The translations under genes and the position numbers were made by a program. Under the pieces are notes generated by a model. The model was given only the letters and a program-made list of their open reading frames with translations. It searched no databases and had not been told where the DNA came from. A stretch of DNA of 64,000 nt from Pyrocephalus nanus (Eukaryota > Chordata > Aves > Passeriformes > Tyrannidae): positions 4,528,501 through 4,592,500 of the forward strand of contig CM076275.1 in NCBI GenBank assembly GCA_038380795.1. Reading direction: 5' to 3'. This document shows positions 25,401-36,915 of the stretch, piece after piece; the stretch's first letter is position 1; every line of letters starts with the position of its first letter.

Positions 25401-28400
25401 GCTGGCAGGACACCTTTTGGGTTCTCCCCGTGGGTGCCTGGCTGTGAGTGCGGGTGCAGCAGCGCTGCGGTGTCTCCTGCAGGTACCGGAGTGTTTTGCC
25501 TGCCTGAGCTGTGTGGCCGTGAGTCAGCTCTGGCCCAGGAGCCATCTGGCCGTGCAGCGCCGTGCTGAGCTCATCAGGCTGCTCCCGGGAAAGGTTTCTT
25601 CACTCAGACAGAACATTCACAGCTCCTTGGCAGTTCAATCTGTGTGCTGCCAGGAGAGCGATGGGCAAGTGGCCATTCCTATCCCTCCCAACAAGCCTTG
25701 TCTGCATTTCCTCACACCCTCCCAGAAGGAGAAGGGGCTGCAAAGCCCTAAATACTTCACAGTGGGGCGACTCAATCTGGTGGTGGGAGCGTGTGCTGTT
25801 GGAGCTGTATCAGGGCAGATAACAGTCCTGAGCTCTTGTTATCTTGGCCACCCACATCCATGAAATACAGCCAATTTTAGCCCCTCACCAACTGCAGGCT
25901 CAGAAGCACTGACCACAGCAGCTCACTGTTTTCATCTTCGCTGGCCATGATGATCCCTGACTTCCACCCCTCACAGGCAACGTTGCCTTAGTTAGGGGTC
26001 ATCCAGCTTTCTCTTGTCAAGCAGTGTAATGTCAAAGCAATGTGGCTGATGCACATGCTCAGACACTGATCTTTTATTCTCTCACTCCACAAGTGCTCTG
26101 TGAGTCCTCCTGAGTGCTGACCCTTTTGCTCTCCCTACCTGACTTTTACCTTTAGTCCCTGAACACGAGTCTGGCACAGCATTGGTGGAGGCTGGAGCTG
26201 GGCATGCTCTTCCCTCAGCTACCACAGCAGGAGTGTGAGTTTTCCTTTGGAGGGAGGGCATTCTCAAAGGGGCATGTTAAACCCTGTTCACCTCCTATTT
26301 ACTGTGGCTCTGCCCTCACCTGGGGAAAGGTGAATTCTTGGTGTTCTCCTGCAAGTGGTAATTGCTGGGAAGTAGAAAACTGATGGGGATGAGGCAAATT
26401 GTATCCTCAAGGTGTGGATTTTCCTCCCAACCTGCTAACATATAAAGTGGCAGATAGCTTTGTTTTTTGCTTAGGTTTCACCTCACTATCAAATGCAGGA
26501 ATGTGTTTTACTGCACAGGGCTGTGGCCTGTGGTTAATGTGAAGGGAGAACTTGCCTGCAGGCGAGGGGCCTGCTCTCACTGGCCTGTCTGAAACACCCT
26601 GTGCTCCATCCACCGCTGTGGCTCCTCCGTGAAGGTGTTTGAGCCAAACACAGCGCTCTCAAACCACAGGTATGACACGGCTCAGCCACCCCAGTCCATC
26701 TCAGTCTCTCCAGCGAGGGTTGTGCTCTTGCACTTCCACCCCCCAGTTCCCCCTGAGCAAAGCACTGCTTCCTCTGATCTTGGCCTGTTACATCCCCAGC
26801 AGATCTGCTGTTTACTCAGATCAACAGGCTTCTGGATCTTACTGCCCATAATGTTCTCCCTGGTTGTGGCGCCGATGGATACAGAGCTCGGAACGAGAGT
26901 ACGGGGCAACAGCCAGCCCCCAAAATGCTGTGGTATTGATGGCAAGGCCTCTGCAGACTCAGCACATAAAATGGGTCACTACCGAGGGAACTTCACTTCA
27001 ACAACTCCTCTGTGCCTGCCTTTCTTTTTCCTTGCCCTTGAAGTCACTTGCATGTAAACAAGTAAAATTAAGACAAGGGGTAACAAAATGAAGGTGAGGA
27101 ATGGAGAGGGGAAAGTGTCCCACAGTCCCTCTCTGGAGTCTGCATCCTCACAGTTCCAACCGGCTGCCTCCCCAGAGCTCTGATCCTGGTGCTGCTGCAG
27201 AAAGAAAGGCCCATTGAGAAGCCTGGCTCCAAATTAGCATTTGAATTCCCTTGTAGTCTGTTGTCAGATGGGCAGGAGGTGGGTGCTAGTCTCGGTTGCT
27301 CAGCACTGATACACAAAGGTGGCTTTAAAAGGTCCTTATTTTTCTGAGGAAAAGAAATGCATTGCTCAAACTGCAGATACTTTGTATTTTCCTTTTTTTT
27401 TGCCCCCTGTTTCTCTCTGCCTTTCTTCTCCATTTCACCCCCTTTCCTGGATCAGCCTGAGCCGCAGATAGACACGTCTGGGTATTGTTAGCCCTGTCTG
27501 ACCTACTTCTCTCCCTCCCCTTGGCCCCGTGCTATGGATGCTGGTGCTATGGAAACCTGGGTGACATGCCAGTGCCACAAAGCCAGGGCCACCAGCTGCA
27601 CCCTCCATTCCCAGCCCCACGGGAGTTCCCCTCCCAAACATCCCCCTCCCCCAAGGAAGTTAGCAGTGCTGCTTCCCGGGGAAATTCCAGGGTGTCCTCC
27701 ACCCATCCCACCAAGCCGTGCTCCGGAGGGACTGGGGAGCTCTTCCATGGGCTCGAGTGCTTTTTTCCCAGTCCCAGGGCACTGTGTCTCGGTGCTGGTG
27801 GCCACGTGTAAACGCGGTGCTGCCCACACCAGACCTGCCCGTGCACTTCTCCGGCACCGGCCACCACGTCACGAGTAGGAAAATACACGCGGGCGCCCTT
27901 GAAGTTTTCAAGATAATAAGCTACAAAGTTCTGCACCGGAATACAAAAGCCTTGCCGGGAACCTGGATGGGATGCTGTGCCTTCACCGCCCCTCGCGTGG
28001 GAAGCAGCCCCACGGGGAAGGAGGGTTGTTTACAAGTTCAGCCTCTGCACTTCTCGTGATTTAAAAAAAAAAAAGAGTTCTCGCTGTTCTGCGGGTTTCC
28101 TTTGCTCTCTGCCGGCCTCCCGTTCGGCTGGCTGCTTCTCCTGGGAGACTATGGTATTATCAGGGTGGATACCTCACGCCAAACCTTTTCCTCCTCCTCG
28201 CTGCTGACAATGAACTGGCAGCCGTAAGGGGAGGAAGCAGGAAGGAGCTCGGGAATCCGCACGGCGCTTGCAGGGGGCTCTTTGAGCGTGTCGTCAGCGT
28301 CTCCAGGAGATCCCTGCGAGGCTCCAGGACTCCTCCAATCCAATAATAATGCCAGAGCCTGGCCCGGCACGGATCGAGCTCGAAGCAGGCGGGTCGTGCC

Positions 28401-31320
28401 TGAGTGCCGTGCCGGCTGCTCGGGGACCGCTGCCCCGGTTATGTCTGGGGTGCGGCCGGGGGTGCCCCGGCACAGGCGGGGGGACGGGGGAGGCCGTGGC
28501 CGATTCTCTTGGACCCCCCGGACCCCTCGGGCACCCCCGGACCCCCGCCCGCAGCCACGGGGCATCAGCGCCCTCTCCCGGCTCCAGCAGGAAGCGGCGG
28601 GGCCGGGGCGGCCGGAGCGGGGACACAAATCCCGGGGGAGAGCCGGGACACGAATCCCAGGGGGCCTTGGGGACACGAATCCCGAGGGGAGCAGAGACAC
28701 AAACCCCAAGGGGGGAGTGGGGACACAAACCCTCTGTGGGAGCAGGGACCCAAATCCCATGTGGCAGGGTGGACACAAACCCCATGGGGGAGAGGGGACA
28801 CAAATCCCAGGTGGAGCGAGGACACAAATTCCGGGGGAGAGGGGCTAGCGGAGTGGGTCTGACCCCCATCATGGGAACAGGGGGGACCCTCACCCTCAGG
28901 GCTGGACATGAACTGTTCAGCAGTGCCAATAGAGGTCGGATCACCCTTACACTGGAGCTCATGGGGTGGCCTTCACACCAGCAGGACGGTGGCCGGGGTG
29001 GCAGGGGCAGCCCCCCAGCACAGCCCTTGCCAGCCCACTGGCCCCTCAGCACCTCTGCAGCAGATGCAGGTGGGCAAACTGGTGCCACAGAGCACCAGCA
29101 CAGCGTGCTGGGCAGCAGACTGTGAACTGGGTAAATCCCGAGCCCGTGGCCTGCACGGCTGAACCATCGACCAGTGCAAAGTTGTTTTCTTTGACTAATG
29201 AAGCAGCAGAGCAATGAGAGCAGCCCTAGGGGAGGGGAGCAGCTTTCCTTCTGCTTGGGAAACATGAAATTGCCTCTCTGACAGTGGATTGAAGGGCCAG
29301 TGATGTGCCTGGCAGGTTTTCTGTGGCAGAACCAGCGATGGCAGCTACCAAGGCCAGAGCCTGACTGCGTCATGCCAGGATTTTTAATGGTCTGCTGTGC
29401 ATCCAAGGGGAGAAGCTGGCTACAACTCACTGCTGAATCATTAATTTCCCTCCTCTGAGTCATTCTGCAGCCCTGTCACACAGAGAGTGGACACAAGCGA
29501 GGCTGAGGTGGGTAGTGGCTCCAGGTTGATATGGCGGGCTTAGAAAATTGGTTGTAGGATAAAAGACAGAGGTTGTGTCTGCAGAACCACTGAGCACCCA
29601 TTTGGACTAGCCCCAGACAGTGGGGTTTTGACCTGGAGTCAGGACCTGCACCAGTAGCTGGGGCTGGTCCTTCTGTATTAACCCTCTGGGAGGCAACTGG
29701 TTATGCTGGTAAAAAGGTGAAGACTGGGGATCAACTTCAGGAGATGGTGGGACGTGTTAATGTAAAGGCCAAGTGAAATCTCTCTGGGGGCAGGTGGTAT
29801 GTCTGTCCCTCCCTTGCTAGCCCCAGACCTTGCTAAGGCACAGCCAGGGTTAAACCAAGCTCAGCCTTTTTGGAAGTGTGGCACCAAAGATGCCAGGAAA
29901 AAAGTTGTTGTTTATCTCACTGTGACACCCGGGGGTTCCTGTGAGGATGGGGCCGTGCTGCACCAAAAACTTTGTAGAGGCAAGTGCTGTACAGTTATTT
30001 TTGTCTGGCTTTAAGCCTTCCCCTGCAGTGTTTGCCAGCCTCAATGCAGTGGCAGGACTCCAAGGCGGGAGAGCCCAAAAGCAAAATAGACTGGGGGTTT
30101 TGCTGGGTAAGCCAATTTAAAATGCAGGGAAGGAAAGGAAACAACGTGAAGAATTAATCACTTCCTCCAAAAAGCCCTGCCTTTTGTTCTTACAGTTTAG
30201 ATATGCCTGCTGCTGGTGAAGGGAGGGGTGACCAGCAGGCTTTCCAGTGTGGTTGGACTGGCAGCATGCTCATGCAGTTATTTTTGCTCTCTGGGCTTGC
30301 TGTGAATTCCCCCTGTGACGACACAGGGAACATTCCTGGTGTTTCCTGAGCTGTGTCACTAACAGCAGGGCACCAAATGCACCAGTGGCCAAAAGCATCA
30401 GCGCTGTGAATGGTGAACTCCTGTGAAAATCCAGCCCTTCCTGACACAGGTGGGACTTGAGCGCTGTGCAAACCACCCAATTCTTGGTGCCGAGCAGCTC
30501 AGCACCCAATCCGTGAGCTCAGCATCTCCAAAAATCACCTTCTCCCTCCTCAGAGCTCTCCTCCTGTTGCACACGGGGTTGCAGGCACGTCAGGGAAACC
30601 AAAGCAGCCACTTGCATTCAAACACTCATGTTGCTGTTCTCTGCTAGCTGCAGACTCACAAAGAGCCACCTAGAACAGCAAGTTCAGTGACTTTTTAATT
30701 GTGCACCTTGTTGCTGACCAGTGTTGGGAGTCACACACGCAGCAGTGATGAGTTTGTGCGGTCTGATGGGCAATGGCTGATGAGCAGCACAAGGGCACTA
30801 ACAGACCTTTGCACAACATGTCAGTGGCTGCTCCTGTTTACCCCTCACCTCTTTTGTTATGCCTCAGCCCACACCAGATTCCAGACAAATGCCTTTAGTA
30901 AGTGTGGGCCTCGGAAAACAGGCATGAACCTGTGTTTGATTCCCTGGCTGAAGGCAGAGCCGCTGGAGAACAGGGAACACATGGGATCTCCCTTGGGCAG
31001 CTCACTGGGAAGCTCAGAGTGAGAAGAGTTTGCTTTTATGTGTCCAGCTTTCCTAAAACTCTCCTTGTTTTAGACCGTTGCTGTTTCCATGATGGAGCTG
31101 CCAGATGTGGAGCACTTGGCACACAAAATGCCCTGGGGGAAAAATACCTCCTGAAGAGCTCAGCAGTTCATGCTGGTGCTGGCCAGCCAGAAGGGAGGTG
31201 ATAATAGCTCAGGTGAGGGTGGAATTGTTGCTGGGGGCTGTGTGAGTTGCAGCAGGTCTGTTCTGGAGGGCAGGAGGGAGCAGGACCCCAAGGTGAGGAC
31301 ACTGATGAGGGACAGAGGAC
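22460..31320. other. Intergenic region between HNRNPH1 and LTC4S
   Basis: Nearly 9 kb without a recognised gene. The left part is A/T-richer, and GC content rises from about 27.5 to 29.1 kb, where a minisatellite sits. Many open frames exist but none has consistent splice signals, codon bias or a recognised family. Two minus-strand stretches near 27.8-28.3 kb are noted separately. Confidence 0.5.
28621..28845. repeat. 25-bp minisatellite, about nine units
   Basis: Units begin near 28621, 28646, 28671, 28695, 28721, 28746, 28771, 28796 and 28820, so the period is 24-26 bp. The shared core is GGACACAAATCCC followed by a G-rich spacer. Copies differ by several substitutions, so the array is not newly expanded. 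It makes overlapping open frames on both strands that should not be read as proteins. Confidence 0.85.
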
Positions 31321-31324
31321 TGGG

Positions 31325-33800
31325 TCACGCTGTGAGAAGCTGGAGGACGTTCAGCCCCACGTAGTGGGAGAGCAAGGAATGCAGGATGCCCAGGGCTGAT
31401 GCTGCAACGAGAATCCAGAGAACTCCAGTGGAGAAGTATATCGGGGCGAGCCTGATGGGAGAGAGGCAGGATGGTGAGACCGAATATCCTGCCTGAGAAG
31501 TCCCTTCCTCTCTGCAGAAACAGGGTGGAAAGGCAGCCCCTGGCTGTTCCCTGCCCCCTGTGTGGGGTGCCATGCCCTGCTTCTGCCTCCAGGGAGTACA
31601 AACCCCCCGAAAGGGCTCAGTGCAGCTCCAGCCTTGCCCCATATATGTATAGGGGCCCCCAGCCCTGTATCCATGCCCACCTTACACATCAGAGACAAGG
31701 CTGAGTCATGCAGGAACACCGAAGCATCCAGGAGTCCCGAGCTCCCCCAAAGCACATTATGTTCCTAAATACAACTCCCCAGGGGTTAGCAAGCACTCCA
31801 GGCTCTGGAAGAGGTGTTTACCTTTCTGAAGATGATGTCCTGTATCCTGTAAAGTAACAGTAGCGGGAGTAGAGATAGAGCAGACCCAAGGCTGCAGCCA
31901 GACCTGTGGTTAAGAGATCACAGTCACCAGCTCCAAAAGCTTTTTGGAGCCACTTGGAGCCACAGAGGTAGCCCAAAGAGGAGGAATAGAGATTCTGTGT
32001 CCTCTGGCTTTACCCTCCCTCAGAGACAGAATTACTGCTTAATTTATTGTTCAGAAGGTGAGCAGGACCTGAGGACTGAGCCAGCATTTAGGGGAACAGA
32101 TCCAGTGACAAACCAGGTAATGGGATATTCTCACCTTGATGGAAGAAGAGTCCAGCCTGCCACAGAAGTGCCAGGAAAATGGGAAAATACTCAGAGGAGT
32201 TCACCCTGGCAGGAAAGAGGAAGGTCATAAACAAAGGAAAGAAGGAAGCTCCTCCTTTTTTGGTTCCCCTAGCAGTTTCCAGAATGCTGGAGGCTATTGT
32301 TTTTCGGAAGAGATATTGCTATAAGAAGCCTCCAGGTTTGCACCTTTCCCCACAGTTCCTGTCCCAGCTTTATTCACAGAAATTAGACAGTGGAAGGAAC
32401 TGGGTCTCCAGGGCACAAAAAAATTAAGCAAAAGATGCCCAGGTCAGACTGTGCACCGAAAGGCTTTGTGAACCACCCCCCACTCCCCCTTCCCAAGTGC
32501 CACAACCCAAACCCTTCTATCAATGTTCCAAAGGCCCAGGGAAGAGCTGCAGGGAAGGTCTGCCCCTCAAGCAGGTAAGGCCAGAGCAGCTTGGCTTCAT
32601 GCACCGAGAGCTGTCTTCAGCAGCCCTTCACTGCACAGCAGATTGCTACGTAATTTCTCTCAGCAGTGGCTGGTTTAGGATTCGAGAGCCAGCCCAAACT
32701 TGATGTTGGCTCTTCAACCCACTAACTAACCCTGAGAGAGGTGAGTAAAAGGAATGGCAAAGCAGGGGAAAGGCAGTGCCGTTACACATGAGATCTGGCA
32801 AACATCAGGTAGAAGGAGGTTCTTACTGTGCTCGAAAGACCCTCTCAAATTCAGGTGGGCCTGAGGTCTTTGGAGGTGAAATGCCAAACAACCTCCTAGC
32901 ATAGATCACCTGGAGGAAGAAGTAGGCTGCAGCAAAAGAGAGAAAAGTAGCAGTGATCAGTCCTGTGGCTGGGCACAGTGGGGTCAGGAGATGGCCAGAA
33001 GTTGAGGAAAATGATCTTCAGGCTCCTCCTGACTCCAGAACCCAGCATAGCAGAGGAAGTTAGACTAAAATCCCAGATGCCTTTTAAGTATGAAAAAGGA
33101 ATGACCCAGTGCAACAGCAAAGTGAGGAGTATGCAGTCATGTATCACCAGTGTGGTGTTATCTGCTTTCTCTCTTGTGTAATTAAGATATCCTCATTTCC
33201 ACAGAAACTGTTACACAACTCTGATGCACTTTGTTACTCACAATTTTCTTTTCAGTCTTTCATTTTTTTTCCTCTTTCCAAGTTCTGGCTGAGTAGGAAC
33301 AGAACTGATGTCACAGGTAAATCACCCAGACACTGAATTAAATTGTCATGCAATGTGGACCCATTGCTGGGTGGTTCTGTGGGACCCCCTGCAGCCCCTC
33401 CTTCCACATTTCCACACTGCAGAGCTCTTTGTATGCTCGTGTCTGCACACACTCCAGGAACTGCTGTAAACCCAATGAAAGAATTCTACATGTCTGTAGA
33501 GGGAAAGATCAACCAAGACATTCCTGAATGAAGGAGGCAGACCATCTCAGAGGAAGGGCTTCCCAGGCACTCATTTGGTTGAATACTTTCCAAAATCCAG
33601 ACAAGATATCAGTTTACTGCCTGAAAAGCGGAAAAGTGCCAGTGCAAGAGCAGACATTAAATATGTAAATGAAAGAAAATCAGTGGAGTTGCAGTAGATT
33701 GACCCAGCCAGTATTTGAGCATGTGCACCCAATGGTCCCTACCTTGCTCCAGGACTCCCAGGACTGTCACGGCAGCGAGCAGATGAATCTGATCCAACAT
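31325..33800 (-). CDS. LTC4S: LTC4S, leukotriene C4 synthase
   Basis: Five minus-strand exons: 33800-33743, 32926-32827, 32205-32135, 31903-31822 and 31451-31325 (TGA). Lengths 58, 100, 71 and 82 nt for exons 1-4 match human LTC4S, and all phases fit. The protein is 145 aa (human 150). It is a MAPEG family integral membrane enzyme with four hydrophobic helices; the trimer sits in the nuclear envelope/ER and conjugates leukotriene A4 with glutathione to give leukotriene C4. Conserved features are ARR (Arg31), [12 protein letters not shown] (Arg51), VNSSEYFP (Asn55, Glu58, Tyr59), Arg90, Tyr93, Tyr97 and the catalytic Arg104 at the exon 4/5 junction. MGST2 and FLAP are related, but the N-terminus ([12 protein letters not shown]), Arg104 context and C-terminus ([10 protein letters not shown]) fit LTC4S best. 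No AATAAA was seen close downstream, so the transcript end is unknown. It lies alone between long gene-free stretches. Confidence 0.93.
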
Positions 33801-36800
33801 ACTGACTCTTCCAAGCCCTAGAAAATGTGATTTCTTGCTTAGAAGATCCTCTGGCCAGGTTCAGTCTTTGCTGATGTGGCAGCTGGCAGTGGTAGCTGGC
33901 AGCATAGGTTTGGTTTAATTGAACAAACAAAGGGAAGATCTAGCCTGTGGTACTCACACTCAGGAGGAGTCTGACTTGCCTGTTACCATATGCCCTGTGG
34001 AAATGGAAATCAGTGGAGACAGGTCTAAAGGAGCCCTCCCTTTTCCAAGAATGGGTTATGAGGCAGTGGAAAAGCAGAGAGGGAAGGTGTGAGAGATAAG
34101 GGAACTGGGAGCTGAATGGATGGACAAATTTCAAAAGGCTGGTGATCTGCTTCCCCAGGGGCATCTGCTTCAAAATGCATGCCAAGGCACGTCCCTCTCT
34201 TTGATGCTGTATGAGAAACCAGCTGGGCTGTTGTGCCCCACCAGAGCAACATGACAGGCAGTGTTCCAAGGTACATATCCCTGTGTACATGTCCCTACAC
34301 AGACTCTGGATAGCATGTGTTGGGCACGGAGAACGACTTATGGCCACAACGCTGTGACAGCATGAAATCAAACCCCTGCATGAAAAACCCTCTGGAAGGG
34401 TAAGACAGGATGTGATAAAGCATAAAAAGTCTCCAGATCTGTCCTGCACAGTGACACTTTATTTGGGGATGGGTTCTGCAGAACAACTGTCAGGCACCCA
34501 GAGGGCTTTAGAGCCAGGCCTCATGGTGGAAAGACTGGAAGCTGTGCATTTAAGGCTTCTGATCAGTCCTCAGCCAAACAAACTCTCCCTGTAAGCACCG
34601 GAGAAAGTTCTGTGTGGGGAAAAATCTGTGGAATTCATTAGGATGTAGCAAAAGGAAAATGATGTTTTCACATGTCAGGAGACGCCCACTTTGATAGTTC
34701 CCTTCTAACAGCACAAAGCACAGCCCGGAGCTGCTGGGACAGCCAGCTTTGTTTCCTTCCTCTCACTTCACTCGAAGAGTTCTCCCATCAGACCAGGGAA
34801 AAAGGAAAGAGGGTTAAGGCAAAGTGATCGTTGAACACCACTATTATAGGAAATTATATTAAAGCAGGTTACAGGAATTACATTGTATGCCCGATGTCCT
34901 TGATAGGCTTTCTAAGAAGCAACGTGCTGGGTCTGGTTTTCTGCCTCTCCATAGGTTATAAAGGCACCCCAAATGGCTATAACAATGTCCCAGCTTAATG
35001 TTGCTCCAAATGTTAAACACACCCCACTCTGTTTCTCATGCACCAGCTCTAAGATTAATTCTTTCACCTCAGAATAGAACCTTTTTAAAAGGTTCAAAAA
35101 GGGCAAAGGTTTCGAAGTGCTTAATAATGTTTGATTTCCCTCTGCTCCTGTCTGATTACAGCCCACTAACAAAAGAAAATACAAAGCAAAACAAAAGATC
35201 TGAGCTTACACCTCCATCAGATGACAGTGGAGTGTAAGGGAATTTTAGCCAAGAGCAGCTGTACAGGCTTCCACAGAACACACCCGCCCTCCAGATCATC
35301 GTTAGACACAAAATTCTTCTACTATCATAATTTAGCATAGTCTAACGAAAGCCAGTAGAAATATGAATGAATAAACAAACACAGATGTCTCTCCCCTCCT
35401 CCTCCCTCCCTCGTACGCATAATTTTTCAAGCTGGTTTTAAACTCCCAAAGGACGCGTTTTTCTTGTCCCTGGTTGTCACCATCAGAACTTGCTTATCTT
35501 CCATTCTCACTTGGTGTTTGCAAGAACAGGCAAACCCCCTGAACAAGTACCCTCCTCCCAGAGCCAAATGCCCCTCGATGGGGGGACTGTCACTGGTGGA
35601 CAGCCTCAGCACCCTGCACACAACAGCACATCGCAAAACCTCACCTACCGAGGCTGACCCGGCCAAATTTCCTCCTAAGCAAAGGCGAGTCCTGAATCCC
35701 AGGTGCACCTTGGGGTGGGTTTTCTGAGCAGGAGCTACTGAAACGTTCTCTCCCACTTCCCAGCTCTCCACTCCAAGTTACACGGTGTGAACATGGCCCT
35801 GCCACAGGGAGGCTGGACTAGCATGGACCAAAGTCCTCTCACGCACCTCCCACTGAGTCATCACGGCAGGCATTTCTCTGTGCCCCTGGTTGTTTATGCC
35901 ACCTCTTTCTGCAGCCAATAATCCTTTCTCCCTCCTCATTAATTCCCACGGCAGGGAGACACTGTGAGCTGGACTGCAAAGCCAACAGGGATTAAAGAAA
36001 TAACTTCGGGAAGAAAAATGATCAGCACAAAAGGCTTAGAGGAGTTTTAAACATCCAGAGAGTTTGCAGGACCCATTACTCTCCAGGAGCAGCGGAGCAA
36101 GGAGAAGCCAGCAGGGCTGAGTCCAGCACCTGCAGTAATATCCCCTAGAAAGGTATTTCAGGAGCCTACAATGCCAAGAGCTTCCTGACAGTGGAAGGGG
36201 GAAACATTTTGCAGATGAACAACTTACCCTTCAGCTGTGAAGCGCGAAGGAGCCTTGTCCTTCCAATCGTATTGTACAAATATAGAAGTATTTTCTAATC
36301 TAGGTCGGACTTTTGCTTCCTTTCCCTTTGAATTCTTTTGCAGCCACCAAGTACATCCAAATGTGTGACTGTGGAACTGCTCTCAAGAATAATGACTGTC
36401 CTTCTAACAGCCACATAGAAAAAAAGATGGGAGGTCTCATTCAAAAGAATTTCTCCTCACAGGAAGTGTTTTTCTAGTTCGAGAGAAATAAAGAGAGCTC
36501 AGCCCCAAGCGACTCAGTCTGTTCAAGGAACAGCTCCTCAGCTGTTACTGAGGTGATGGGGTTGGGGACGTGCTCTCCTGACCTCCCACACCCAGGAAGG
36601 CTTCTGTGAGCTCAGACCAGCACATGTCGAGATTTTCCTAGAATTCTTGGGTTTTTCAGCCATAAAAGGAAGGATAGGCTCAAAACATAGCAAGAAAAAG
36701 CCAATTCATTATTTCACCCCTTAGGGAGACACAGCTGACCACACGTTCCCAGGAACTGGGGACAGCTGCAGATAATTTCTGCTCTGCAGCTCCCACCAGG

Positions 36801-36891
36801 GCTCCCAGCAAGGCACAAGCTGGCTCAGACCTCCTGAGAGATTTTGGAGATGTTTCCTGGGGTTATTTTATTTTTATTTTATATATCAAAA

Positions 36892-36915
36892 TATGGTTAT
36901 TTTGAAATAACCATA
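36892..36915. repeat. Near-perfect 24-bp palindrome
   Basis: The 11-bp arms TATGGTTATTT and AAATAACCATA are exact reverse complements separated by TG. It lies in A/T-rich intergenic DNA. It could form a hairpin or bind a dimeric factor. No flanking duplication or terminal repeat partner was seen. Confidence 0.7.

Noticed and set aside
28294..29463. 389-residue minus-strand open frame
   Set aside because: Runs straight through the 25-bp minisatellite; composition is Pro/Cys/Gly-rich, and alternative frames on both strands are equally open.
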